Part shown: positions 1-8,457 of the stretch, piece by piece
How positions within the stretch are numbered: the stretch's first letter is position 1
How the letters are laid out: every line of letters begins with the position of its first letter
Notes under the pieces: model-generated
What the model was told of the DNA's origin: nothing
The model's database searches: none
What the model saw: the letters and a program-made list of their open reading frames with translations, nothing else
Assembly (NCBI RefSeq): GCF_000685295.1
Contig: NZ_ARYL01000016.1
Span: 33,133 to 97,132, forward strand
Direction of reading: 5' to 3'
Length of the DNA: 64,000 nt
DNA from: Hyphomonas oceanitis SCH89
GTDB lineage: Bacteria > Pseudomonadota > Alphaproteobacteria > Caulobacterales > Hyphomonadaceae
Translations under genes and position numbers: made by a program

Positions 1-1
1 T

Positions 2-1249
2 CTGGGCGCTGTCGGCGCTGCGAGTGCGCAGGATGCCATCGTGCATGCAGGCCATCTGCTGGCCGTGCCAGGCGAAGGCTATCTCACCGAGCAGACGATC
101 ACCATCAAGGAAGGCCGTATCGTTTCCGTCCAGCCGGGCTACAAATCCGGCGCCAAGAACGTGCCCGTCATCGACCTGAAAAACGCCTATGTCGTCCCGG
201 GCCTGATCGACAGCCACGTCCACATCACCAGCGAAAGCGGTCCCGGCGAGCGCCTGAAGGCTTTCACGGATTCATCCGTCGATACCGCCTTTGATGGCGC
301 GGCCTTCGCGAAGAAGACGCTCGAAGCGGGCTTCACCACGGTTCAGGACGTCGGCGGCGAGAATGACGCCGTCTTCGGCCTGCGTGACGCGATCGCACGT
401 GGCGCGGTGGCGGGTCCAAGGATGCGGGCCGCTGGGCAGGCCATCTCGATCACTGGCGGTCATGGCGACATCAATGGCTACTCCTCCCCGGTCCTGAAGC
501 TCTTCACCGGTACGAACATCTGCAACGGCGCCGATGACTGTCGCCGCGCGGTGCGTCAGCAGGTCAAGGAAGGCGCCGATGTCATCAAGATCACCGCAAC
601 AGGCGGCGTCCTGTCGAACACGGCCGCTGGCCTCGAACAGCAGTTCAGCAATGACGAATTGGTCGCCATCGTCGAAGCCGCTCACTCCATGGGCCGCCAA
701 GTCACCGCGCATGCCCATGGCAAGGCCGGTGTCGACGCAGCCCTGCGCGCCGGCATCGATTCCATCGAACATGGCACCTATCTCGACGACGAATCCATCG
801 CCCTGTTCAAGGAACACAAGGCCACGCTCGTGCCCACCGTCATTGCGGGCGTAACGGTCACCGGCTGGACCAATGAACCATGGCTGCCCGAAGCCTCGCG
901 CAAGAAAGCCGCCATTGTTGGCCCGCTCATGCTGGACATGCTGCGCCGCGCCCATGCAGGCGGCGTGAACGTCGCCTTTGGCACGGATACCGGTGTCTCG
1001 CAGCATGGCCTGAACGCCAAGGAATTCGCGCTCATGGTTGAGGCAGGGTTCACGCCAGAGGAAGCTATCCGCGCTGCCACGGTATCTGCCGCCAAACACC
1101 TCGAAATGGATGGCGACATCGGCACGATCGAGCCCGGCAAGTATGCGGACATCGTCGCCGTCACAGCGGACCCCCTGAAAAAGATTACGGAACTGGAATC
1201 CGTCGACTTTGTTATGCAGGGCGGCAAGGTCTACAAGGCGCTGGAATAG
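2..1249 (+). CDS. Exported metal-dependent amidohydrolase (prolidase/imidazolonepropionase-like), 5' truncated
   Basis: The reading frame is open from base 2, so the true start is upstream of the window. The first visible residues end in GAASA-QD, which looks like the end of a signal peptide cleaved before QD, so the enzyme is probably periplasmic. The GTG at 41 is internal and should not be taken as the start. Amidohydrolase-superfamily motifs occur in order: a metal-binding HVH in GLIDSHVHI, a lysine in DVIKITATGG, histidines in VTAHAHG and SIEHGTY, and the acid in FGTDTGVS. The C-terminal part returns to the small beta domain (IEPGKYADIVAV). The family hydrolyses cyclic amides or Xaa-Pro type dipeptides. 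The substrate cannot be read from the sequence. Family call is secure, substrate unknown. Confidence 0.85.
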   Translation: MGAVGAASAQDAIVHAGHLLAVPGEGYLTEQTITIKEGRIVSVQPGYKSGAKNVPVIDLKNAYVVPGLIDSHVHITSESGPGERLKAFTDSSVDTAFDGAAFAKKTLEAGFTTVQDVGGENDAVFGLRDAIARGAVAGPRMRAAGQAISITGGHGDINGYSSPVLKLFTGTNICNGADDCRRAVRQQVKEGADVIKITATGGVLSNTAAGLEQQFSNDELVAIVEAAHSMGRQVTAHAHGKAGVDAALRAGIDSIEHGTYLDDESIALFKEHKATLVPTVIAGVTVTGWTNEPWLPEASRKKAAIVGPLMLDMLRRAHAGGVNVAFGTDTGVSQHGLNAKEFALMVEAGFTPEEAIRAATVSAAKHLEMDGDIGTIEPGKYADIVAVTADPLKKITELESVDFVMQGGKVYKALE

Positions 1250-1286
1250 CTGCATCTGCCGCAGTTTGGCCCGGAACCTGCAAGAC

Positions 1287-1311
1287 CTTCGCCTAACCCG
1301 CGAAGCATTTT
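1287..1311 (+). terminator. Weak hairpin terminator after the amidohydrolase gene
   Basis: CTTCGC (1287-1292) pairs perfectly with GCGAAG (1300-1305) around a 7-nt loop. The hairpin is followed by a short TTTT run (1308-1311). It lies 38 bases after the amidohydrolase stop codon and before the OmpA-like gene. The stem is short, so efficiency is uncertain. Confidence 0.4.
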
Positions 1312-1397
1312 GACATTGCGGGACAAAGGTCAGAGTGTTGGGCATGCAAAAATTCCGTACCAGAAACCCTCACACCTCCAGCAGGAAAGGGCACGTC

Positions 1398-2276
1398 ATG
1401 GTTAAGATGGATCAATTCCTGCGGGTCGGAGTCGCTTCGACGGCCCTGCTCGGGCTGGTCGCCTGTGGCGGCGACAAGGCGGCTGAAGTGGCCGCGGCGC
1501 CTGCCGTTGATGGACTGGAATGCGTAACACTGCCCGAAGGGATGTACGTTTTCGAGAATGGCAAATTCTCGGCCACGGCAGCCGCGCCCCCTCAATCTCA
1601 GTCTCAGGCCCCTGCACAGGCGACCCGTGCAGCCTCTGGCTGGGTGGGTGACATCGAAGACGCCTTCAGCGCAGCAGGTTATACGTGGCTGGACTTCGTT
1701 GCCCGCGAGAATATCGGCGTTGTGACCGGCGTTGCCCCTGACGAAGACACAAAGCGCCGCGCCCTTGAAGCCGCAACGACCGCCATCATGGCCGACCCAA
1801 CAGGCGGAACCGAGATCAACCTTGTCGTCGACGGCATCAGCGTCGCTGAGGGCGAGCCGGGTCCGGGCGCAAGCGTCGCAGCCCTCGCGCGCGGCGGTAT
1901 CTCGCAGGATGCCTGCCAACAGGCCCTGAATGAGACCATGGAGGGGCAGAAGATACAGTTCCCCACCAACCGGGGTGACATCTCGCCGGTCAGCATGGGC
2001 CTGCTCGATGCGGTGGCTGGCATCGCGATGCTATGCGATGATTTCACGGTCGAAGTCGGCTCGCACACGGATTCCCGTGGGTCCGACGAATATAACCTCG
2101 TTCTCTCGCAGAAGCGTGCGGACGCGGTGAAGCACTATCTCGAGGAAAAGGGCGTCTCGACAGAGCAGCTCACAGCTGTTGGCTATGGCGAAGGCGTACC
2201 GCTCGACACGGCAGACAATGCTGAGGCATGGGGCCGCAACTCGCGCACCGAATTCAAGATTTCCCGCCAGCCTTGA
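1398..2276 (+). CDS. OmpA-family lipoprotein
   Basis: A 292-residue protein with a lipoprotein signal peptide: hydrophobic VASTALLGLVAC with the lipidated cysteine at about residue 23. The ATG at 1398 is chosen over the TTG at 1335 because it is preceded by an AGGAAAGGG ribosome-binding site and begins directly at the signal peptide. After an Ala/Pro-rich linker and an unassigned middle region, the last ~110 residues form an OmpA-like peptidoglycan-binding domain. Signature motifs are FTVEVGSHTDSRGSDEYN, LSQKRADAVKHYL and VGYGEG, and the domain ends NSRTEFKI. It probably anchors the outer membrane to peptidoglycan non-covalently. The middle region (residues ~60-170) is not recognised. Confidence 0.88.
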   Translation: MVKMDQFLRVGVASTALLGLVACGGDKAAEVAAAPAVDGLECVTLPEGMYVFENGKFSATAAAPPQSQSQAPAQATRAASGWVGDIEDAFSAAGYTWLDFVARENIGVVTGVAPDEDTKRRALEAATTAIMADPTGGTEINLVVDGISVAEGEPGPGASVAALARGGISQDACQQALNETMEGQKIQFPTNRGDISPVSMGLLDAVAGIAMLCDDFTVEVGSHTDSRGSDEYNLVLSQKRADAVKHYLEEKGVSTEQLTAVGYGEGVPLDTADNAEAWGRNSRTEFKISRQP

Positions 2277-2282
2277 GCCAGA

Positions 2283-3350
2283 TCAGAACGCGAGGACAAG
2301 GCCCGTTTTCGGGCTTACCTTGCCGTTCACCGTATCATGCCAGGCAGCATCAATCGCTTCCATGCCGCTATCATGCTGCGGTGTGATGAAGGCGTCCGAG
2401 GCGCGATAGAACGACATCAGCGCCGATCCCAGCTTCTGGTTCAGCACGTCCGGCCCCAGCACCTTGGCGCGCTCGGCGGCATAGGTAGGCACGAAGAAGA
2501 ATTCCGGTTGCGGATCCGGCAGCTGGATCGGCGCACGATTGCCCTCCCAGTCCGTCACGCCGATCACAAGGCTGCGCACCAGCCGGTCCCGAAATGCATT
2601 GTGCACATCAGCGGTGAGGGCAGGGCGGCCGAGGAAATCCACAAACGCCGTCAGCCCCCGCGCATGCATTGTGTCGACCTGATCATAGGTCTGCGTCCGC
2701 GCGTAAAGCCCCGTGCTCTTCACGAAATCCACATTGCCCGGCGATGTCAGCGCCACGGCATCCACGCCGCCGCGCAGTTTCAGGCAATGTGCCAGCGCCA
2801 GCGCCGTCTTGGATGAGGCGCTTGAAATCACCACCGTCTCCGGAACGGCATCGCCCGTTTCCATCAGGCAGTCGTCGATCATCCACCCGGTCGTGAACAG
2901 CGGCCGGAACAGCATCTGCTGCGCTTCGAACGCAGCATCATAAGTCGGGTCCGCCGCAGTCACGATGTAAGTATTGTAGATTGGTGCGAGGCCCTTGCGG
3001 TGTTCCGCGCCGTCCATAAAGCTTTCCTTGCCCACGCGCGCTGGCTTCACATCGAACGTGTCCGAGATCGGCAGGTAGCCATAGACCCGCGCGCCCAATT
3101 CCACGCCGGGCGTCGTCGACTCGATAACCGTCGCAAAGCCCCAGACCGGCACGCGGCCATAGGCCGGGTCCGCCGCCGGGAAGAAGTCCCAATACTTCAT
3201 CGCTTCGCCAAAGCTCGCATAGGTCACGTTATTGGCGGTCAGCGCGAAGGCTTCCACGCGCAGCCGTGCCATGCCTTCGCCGAGTTCCGCCACCGCGCCC
3301 TCGGTCCATTGGCAATCGCGCAGGTCATTGCGCCTGATCAGATAGTCCAT
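2283..3350 (-). CDS. DUF2855 family protein (MDR-like)
   Basis: A 355-residue protein starting MDYLIRRNDL. This ATG is preferred over more upstream in-frame starts because those lie inside the enoyl-CoA hydratase gene and AAGGGG stands about 9 bases upstream. The fold resembles medium-chain reductases: an N-terminal GroES-like part (ALTANNVTYASFGE, VWGFATVIES) and a central Rossmann-like segment (ETVVISSASSKTALALAH). The usual glycine-rich loop is replaced by SASSKTA. The DUF2855 family has no settled reaction. It follows enoyl-CoA hydratase by 13 bases, as last gene of the P450 operon. That suggests a redox or acyl-CoA role in the same pathway, which is inference. Confidence 0.8.
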   Translation of the reverse strand: MDYLIRRNDLRDCQWTEGAVAELGEGMARLRVEAFALTANNVTYASFGEAMKYWDFFPAADPAYGRVPVWGFATVIESTTPGVELGARVYGYLPISDTFDVKPARVGKESFMDGAEHRKGLAPIYNTYIVTAADPTYDAAFEAQQMLFRPLFTTGWMIDDCLMETGDAVPETVVISSASSKTALALAHCLKLRGGVDAVALTSPGNVDFVKSTGLYARTQTYDQVDTMHARGLTAFVDFLGRPALTADVHNAFRDRLVRSLVIGVTDWEGNRAPIQLPDPQPEFFFVPTYAAERAKVLGPDVLNQKLGSALMSFYRASDAFITPQHDSGMEAIDAAWHDTVNGKVSPKTGLVLAF

Positions 3351-3363
3351 ATTTCGCGTCCCC

Positions 3364-4104
3364 TTAGTCCTTGCGCATGAAGGCGCCGATTCGCGCCTGC
3401 ATGTCAGGCCCGACGCCCTCATTTTTGAGCACTTCCCACTGTAACCCGGAATCCATGTCGCGGGAATCCGTTGCTTCAAGCAGCCTTTTGTTGGCCGCGT
3501 GGGAGAAGGGGGAATTGGCCAGAATCTTCTGCGCCATCGCATCTATCGATACATCGAACTCCGCGTCCGGCACCACCTGCTCGGCAAGGCCAATGCGCAG
3601 CGCCTCCGCCGCGCCGAACATTTCGGCGGTGAACATCAGCCGCTTCGCCGTCGCAATGCCCACGCGCCGTGGCAGGCGCTGGCTCATGCCCCAGATCGGC
3701 GCCAGCGCCCATTTCGCATGCGTATCGCCAAACTTCGCGCTCTCGGCCGCGATGATGAAATCCGCCGCCAGCGCCACTTCCAGCGCGCCGGTATAGCAAT
3801 GCCCGTGCACCGCTGCGATCACCGGCTTGGGCAGCGTCTCCAGCATGCGCAGCGTTTCCGAATGCCAGCCGGGTGAGGGCACTTTCTCGCCCTCGGCAAT
3901 GTCGCCAAGGTCATGCCCGGCCGAGAAACACCGTCCCGCCCCGCGCAGCACCACACAGCCAATCGTGTCGTCCGACTTCAGGTCGATGACATGCTCGCGC
4001 AGTTCGCGGAACACGCCGACCGTCAGCGAATTCAGTTTGTCCGGGCGGTTCAGCGTGAGCACCGCCAGCCCGTCGCGGTCTTCCCGCAGAACAAGCGCGC
4101 TCAT
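3364..4104 (-). CDS. Enoyl-CoA hydratase/isomerase family protein
   Basis: A 246-residue crotonase-fold protein of normal length. It opens MSALVLREDRDGLAVLTLNRPDKLNSL, typical of the family. The oxyanion-hole segment RCFSAGHDL and the second segment GHCYTGALEVALAADFIIA are clear. The usual catalytic glutamates of true hydratases are not both evident, so a hydratase, isomerase or other crotonase reaction is possible. Its start overlaps the stop of the upstream P450 gene by 4 bases (ATGA), so it is translationally coupled. This supports a role in acyl-CoA metabolism after P450 oxidation of a hydrophobic substrate. Confidence 0.87.
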   Translation of the reverse strand: MSALVLREDRDGLAVLTLNRPDKLNSLTVGVFRELREHVIDLKSDDTIGCVVLRGAGRCFSAGHDLGDIAEGEKVPSPGWHSETLRMLETLPKPVIAAVHGHCYTGALEVALAADFIIAAESAKFGDTHAKWALAPIWGMSQRLPRRVGIATAKRLMFTAEMFGAAEALRIGLAEQVVPDAEFDVSIDAMAQKILANSPFSHAANKRLLEATDSRDMDSGLQWEVLKNEGVGPDMQARIGAFMRKD

Positions 4105-5438
4105 GCCGGTTTACCGAGGTCAACCGTCAGCGACGAGATCGCATGCACGAAATTGCTCGGCGCAATCGACTGCTCGCCTGTCCAGGCAATGTCGGGGAAG
4201 CGCGCGAGGATCTGCCGATAGGCGGCATCCACCTGCATGTTCGCTACACGCTGGCCGAGGCATACGTGCGGACCATGGCCGAAGGCCAGATGGTCCTTCG
4301 CATTGGCGCGCGTGATGTCATACGTATCCGGATTATCGAACTTGTTCGCGTCGCGGTTGGCTGACGCATAATACATCACCAGCTTCTCGCCCTCGCCAAT
4401 GGGCTGGCCGCCAAGCTCGGTATTCTTCGTCGCAGTCCGGCGCATATAGGTCACCGGGCTCACCATGCGGATCGACTCGTGCACGAAGTTCGGGAACAGG
4501 CTGTCATCGGCCATCAGTTTGGCCTTCTGGTCCGGGTTCTGCGTGAGCAGTTTCATCGTGCCCGACAGCGAGTTGCGCGTCGTGTCATTGCCCGCGAACA
4601 CGATCAGCAGCCACGAGCCGTCAAGGAATTCCGGCGACAGCGGCTTGCCGTCAATCTCGACATTGGCAATCGCGCTCAATAGGTCCGGCTGCGGGCTCTT
4701 GCGCCGCTCGGCCAGCAGATACCGGCCATATTCGAACATGGCCTGGATCTCGTTCATGAAGTGCGTGATCTGCTCCATCGACACATTGCCGAGGCCTTCC
4801 TGCTGCGCCTGGAATTGCGACTGCTCGAGGAAGTGCATCCAGTGCACCAGCTTTGGCCGGTCGGCCACAGGCACGCCGAGGATTTCGCACAGCGTGAACA
4901 GCGGCAGTTCAGCCGAGAACGTCTCAACCATGTCGACGACCGGGCCCTGCTTGGCCATGCCATCGAGCAGAACGTTCACCTGCGCGGTCACGCGCTTGCG
5001 CAGTTCGGCAACGAAGTCAGCCCGGAAATAGGCCATGTGTTCCATGCGCAACGGCGTGTGATAGGGCCGGTCCAGGTTGATCAGCGAGTTCAGAGAGGAT
5101 GAGTGCAGCAGCGGATGACGCGGCACGCCCTCCATGCCGTAATTCATCAGGATGCCGCCCTTTTGCGAGGAATAGGTCTCCGGGTCGAGTTCCATCTTCT
5201 TGACGAGGTCATAGGTGCTGACAGCCCAGAAACCGGCGCCATAGTCTTCCGGATGCCACATTACCGGGGCCTTCGTCCGCATCGTCTCGAATGCTTCGAA
5301 CGTATAGCCGCCATTGTCGGAGAAGACGTTGGCAGTGGTCAGGTCCACAGGCGGTTTCAGGTCATAGACAGGCTTGCTGTGCGGCGTGATGGGCGGCTGC
5401 TCAACCTGGTAGGTTTCGGTGACGTTCTGGAATCCCAT
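4101..5438 (-). CDS. Cytochrome P450
   Basis: A 445-residue soluble bacterial P450. The I-helix oxygen-binding motif is AGNDTTR, the K-helix ExxR is in HESIRM, and the heme loop is AFGHGPHVCLGQ, with the thiolate cysteine at about residue 393. There is no membrane anchor. Such enzymes hydroxylate hydrophobic substrates using electrons from a ferredoxin and its reductase, but neither partner is encoded nearby. It lies 72 bases downstream of another P450 and overlaps the enoyl-CoA hydratase. Start ATG 5438 is preceded by AGGAGGA. The combination points to oxidation of a fatty-acid-like, terpenoid or steroid substrate; the substrate cannot be named. Confidence 0.93.
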   Translation of the reverse strand: MGFQNVTETYQVEQPPITPHSKPVYDLKPPVDLTTANVFSDNGGYTFEAFETMRTKAPVMWHPEDYGAGFWAVSTYDLVKKMELDPETYSSQKGGILMNYGMEGVPRHPLLHSSSLNSLINLDRPYHTPLRMEHMAYFRADFVAELRKRVTAQVNVLLDGMAKQGPVVDMVETFSAELPLFTLCEILGVPVADRPKLVHWMHFLEQSQFQAQQEGLGNVSMEQITHFMNEIQAMFEYGRYLLAERRKSPQPDLLSAIANVEIDGKPLSPEFLDGSWLLIVFAGNDTTRNSLSGTMKLLTQNPDQKAKLMADDSLFPNFVHESIRMVSPVTYMRRTATKNTELGGQPIGEGEKLVMYYASANRDANKFDNPDTYDITRANAKDHLAFGHGPHVCLGQRVANMQVDAAYRQILARFPDIAWTGEQSIAPSNFVHAISSLTVDLGKPA

Positions 5439-5510
5439 AGTCTGTCCTCCTGAAATGTTTCCTCTGTCCTGCAGCGCGCCTCGTTTCGCGGGCGCGGCTT
5501 GCAGGCCTGA

Positions 5511-6845
5511 CTAGAACTTGTAGCGCACCGGAATCGATTTCGGGCCGCCGACAAAGTTCGCCTTGATGAAGGTCGGGTCGCCGTCGAGCTCGAACGACTT
5601 GATCCGGCTGAACAGCTCTTCGTAGATGATCTGCATCTCAAGGCGCGCGAGATGCATGCCGAGGCACATGTGCCCGCCATGGCCGAACGAGATCAGTTTG
5701 TTCGGGCTACGGTCCACCTTGAACTTGAAGGGCTCGTCGAAGACGTCCTCGTCGCGGTTGCCGGATGGATAGCAGAGCAGCAGGCTCTCGCCCTGCTTCA
5801 CGGTCTTGCCGCGCAGCTCATAGTCTTCCTGCGCGGTGCGCATGAAGTGCTTCACCGGTGTCGTCCAGCGAATGGCTTCGTCCACCGCCGTGCGCGACAT
5901 GCCCTTGGGGTCTGCCATGATCTTCTTCAGCTGGTCGCGGTCCTGCAGCATGGCGAGCACGCCGCCGCCGGTCGAGGCGCTGGTCGTGTCATGTCCGGCC
6001 GCTGCGGTGATGATGTAATAGCTCATCGCTTCCAGCTGGCCGATTGGCTCGCCGTCCACCATGCCATTGGCAATCACGGTCGATACGTCGTCGCGCGGGT
6101 TGGCGCGGCGGTCTGCCGTGATGGCCGTGAAATACATGAAGAACTCGGCCAGGGTCGCCTGAATGGAGGCGAGGCCGCCTTCAACGTCCCGGTCTTCCAG
6201 GCTTTTCTTGTTGCGGTTCAGGTCTTCGTCCTGCGCGCCAAAGATTTCCTGCGTCAGCTTCAGCATCATCGGCTCGTCGGATTCCGGCACGCCCAGGATC
6301 TGCATGATCACACGCAGCGGGTAGTGAAGGGCAACATCCTGCTGGAAGTCGCACTCGCCGCCGAGGTCTTCCATCCGGTCAACGAATTGCTTGGCAATCG
6401 CGCGCACGCCCTCTTCACGCTTCTTCACGTTCTGCGGCATGAACCATTCCTGCGTCAGGTGGCGCAGTTTGAAGTGCAGCGGATCATCCAGCTGAACCAA
6501 AGTCTTCAGAAGGTGCGGCTGGCCGAATTGCGCATAGACGCCTTCTTCGGCCTGCTTGTAGGACAGCATCTCCCGCTCGCCATTGGTGAACAGCTTGTTC
6601 TGGCGGCTCACTTCCATGATGTCGGCATGCTTGGTCACAGCCCAGAAGGGACGGAAGTTCTCCGGTTCACACCAGGCAAGCGGGTCTTCCGCGCGCAGCT
6701 TGGCGAAAGCGGCGTCCAGCTTGGGCTGGTCGGCATAGACGGCAGGGTCGACGATCTGGTCACACGTGGCCGCGGCCGCCGCGCTCATCGTCCGATCCGG
6801 GTCCATTTTGGTCTCGGGTGGGGTGGCAAGTGCGGTATCGGCCAT
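5511..6845 (-). CDS. Cytochrome P450
   Basis: A 444-residue P450 with I-helix AAGHDTT, K-helix EAIRW and heme loop SFGHGGHMCLG (cysteine at about residue 394). It is clearly a different family from the neighbouring P450 at 4101-5438: the N-termini and heme-loop flanks share little. The protein is soluble and starts MADTALATPPETKM. A GGAGAG ribosome-binding site stands just before the ATG. It begins 11 bases after the RluB-type gene stop, so it may be co-transcribed with it or use a promoter inside that gene. No redox partner is adjacent. Confidence 0.93.
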   Translation of the reverse strand: MADTALATPPETKMDPDRTMSAAAAATCDQIVDPAVYADQPKLDAAFAKLRAEDPLAWCEPENFRPFWAVTKHADIMEVSRQNKLFTNGEREMLSYKQAEEGVYAQFGQPHLLKTLVQLDDPLHFKLRHLTQEWFMPQNVKKREEGVRAIAKQFVDRMEDLGGECDFQQDVALHYPLRVIMQILGVPESDEPMMLKLTQEIFGAQDEDLNRNKKSLEDRDVEGGLASIQATLAEFFMYFTAITADRRANPRDDVSTVIANGMVDGEPIGQLEAMSYYIITAAAGHDTTSASTGGGVLAMLQDRDQLKKIMADPKGMSRTAVDEAIRWTTPVKHFMRTAQEDYELRGKTVKQGESLLLCYPSGNRDEDVFDEPFKFKVDRSPNKLISFGHGGHMCLGMHLARLEMQIIYEELFSRIKSFELDGDPTFIKANFVGGPKSIPVRYKF

Positions 6846-6856
6846 GGGGCTCTCCG

Positions 6857-7837
6857 TCAGGATTGTCTGGGTTTGGGTTTCCTGTTTCCAAGTCTACTGG
6901 AACCGGGCCTTGTGCCAAGGCGTGACTTTGCGGCAGGTGCCGCGCGTTTCGGCGCTTCACGCAGCGGGCGATTGGCCTCTGCGATCATGTGGCCAACGGT
7001 TTCCAGCATCAGTTCAGGGGGAATTTCCTCCACCGCGCCGGGCTTCAGGTCGCCCAGCTCGAATGGGCCGTAATTGATGCGGATCAGCCGGTTCACGATC
7101 AGGTTCACAGCTTCCAGTGCGCGGCGCACCTCCCGCTTCTTGCCCTCGGTCAGCGTCACGGTCAGCCACGAGTTCGCGCCGTTCTCCCGGTCGAACACAG
7201 CCGTGATCGGGGCATAGTCCACGCCGTCGACCGAAATGCCTGCGGCCAGGTCGGCAATCTTGAAGTCCGTCACAGTGCCCTGCGCGCGCACGCGATAGGT
7301 CCGCTCCAGTGCGTTTTTCGGCAGTTCCAGTTCCCGCGCCAGCTCGCCGTCATTGGTCAGAAGCAGGAGGCCTTCGGTGGTCAAATCGAGACGTCCGACC
7401 GTCACGACGCGGGGCAGGGATTTCGGCAATTCGTCAAAGATCGTCCGGCGGCCTTCAGGGTCGCTGTTCGTCGCAATCAGGCCGGCGGGCTTGTGATAGC
7501 GCCACAGGCGCGTCGGCTCGGGCGCGCTGATCGTCTTGCGGCCGACCTTGATCAGCTCGCGACCGGTCACCTTGAAAGCGGGGGAGGTGAGCTTGGTGCC
7601 GTTCACCCAGACATCACCGGCCTCGATCATCCGCTCCACTTCGCGCCGCGAGGCGACGCCGGCGCGGGCGAGATACTTGGCGATGCGCTCGCCTTCGCTC
7701 CAGTCGGGCTCGGCCAGCGTTTTCGGGCTGTGTCCGGGCTTTTTCCGGGCATTGTTCGGGGTTTTATTCGGGCTGTTCTGGGGGCGCGAACCGGGCTTTG
7801 CCTGGCGCGAGCGGCCCGTCTCTCGACGCTCCGTCAT
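6857..7837 (-). CDS. rluB: 23S rRNA pseudouridine synthase, RluB/RsuA type
   Basis: About 326 residues. After a basic N-terminal tail comes an S4 RNA-binding domain ([22 protein letters not shown]). The RsuA-type catalytic domain follows, with the signature [13 protein letters not shown], whose aspartate is the catalytic residue, and [13 protein letters not shown]. The C-terminus is another Arg/Lys/Pro-rich tail, common in alphaproteobacterial RluB proteins. The family converts a uridine in helix 89 of 23S rRNA to pseudouridine. The start could be ATG 7837 or GTG 7852. The ATG is chosen for the conserved-looking MTERRE, but neither has a strong ribosome-binding site. Confidence 0.87.
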   Translation of the reverse strand: MTERRETGRSRQAKPGSRPQNSPNKTPNNARKKPGHSPKTLAEPDWSEGERIAKYLARAGVASRREVERMIEAGDVWVNGTKLTSPAFKVTGRELIKVGRKTISAPEPTRLWRYHKPAGLIATNSDPEGRRTIFDELPKSLPRVVTVGRLDLTTEGLLLLTNDGELARELELPKNALERTYRVRAQGTVTDFKIADLAAGISVDGVDYAPITAVFDRENGANSWLTVTLTEGKKREVRRALEAVNLIVNRLIRINYGPFELGDLKPGAVEEIPPELMLETVGHMIAEANRPLREAPKRAAPAAKSRLGTRPGSSRLGNRKPKPRQS

Positions 7838-7855
7838 GTGTCTATCTTTCACTGT

Positions 7856-8275
7856 CTATCCCATGAACTGCAGGATTGGGGCCGCTATAGCAAGTCCACT
7901 GAGGAATTCCATGGGAATCCACACCGGGATCATGCCGCTGCCCCGGTTCTTCTGCTTGTCCAGCACCAGCGACAGCGTCCGCCCGAAGGCCGCGCCAATC
8001 CATCCCGCCGCCAGCGGCAGAACCACCAGCACGCTCAGCACATTCACCTCGCTTTGCGACACGGTCAGCAGCAGGGCCGCCGTCATCATGTGCGAAAACA
8101 TGAACAGGCCACCAAACGTCGCGCGGAACTCCGAGAAACCGCCCGGCCGCTCCGGATCAGGATCCTCAACCAGCCTTACGATTCGGGCCATCCAGCCCGG
8201 CGACAGCATCGTCATGGCCCCGAGAACCGCGTAGGCGCCAAGCACGACGAGGGAGATCACTTCGCCAATCTGCAT
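7856..8275 (-). CDS. Small membrane protein, DUF4345-like
   Basis: A 139-residue protein with about four hydrophobic segments: residues ~5-25, ~55-75 (GGLFMFSHMMTAALLLTVS), ~80-97 and ~120-138. The layout GAYAVLGAMTMLSPGWMARIV followed by EFRATFGGLFMF matches the DUF4345 type of small integral membrane protein. No catalytic motif is visible and the function is unknown. It ends only a few bases before the RluB gene starts, so it may head the minus-strand transcription unit that continues into the P450 genes. Confidence 0.65.
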   Translation of the reverse strand: MQIGEVISLVVLGAYAVLGAMTMLSPGWMARIVRLVEDPDPERPGGFSEFRATFGGLFMFSHMMTAALLLTVSQSEVNVLSVLVVLPLAAGWIGAAFGRTLSLVLDKQKNRGSGMIPVWIPMEFLSGLAIAAPILQFMG

Positions 8276-8457
8276 CGATTTGCCTTCCTGTTTCCCAACT
8301 ACCTAATCTGTTTGAGCGAAAAGCGTAGGGCATTGGGCAAATTTCGAGGAATTCACTGCGGTTTTGTCCGCTTTGCAGCCTGCTGGGAGTATGCCCTCAC
8401 CGGCCTGTCACGTAAGAAGGGAGTCAGGCAAAGACTCACGCGGTTGAAGGATAATTG

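Noticed and set aside
272..1345. 357-codon minus-strand frame over the amidohydrolase
   Set aside because: No domain, no ribosome-binding site, and it exactly opposes an amidohydrolase with intact motifs.
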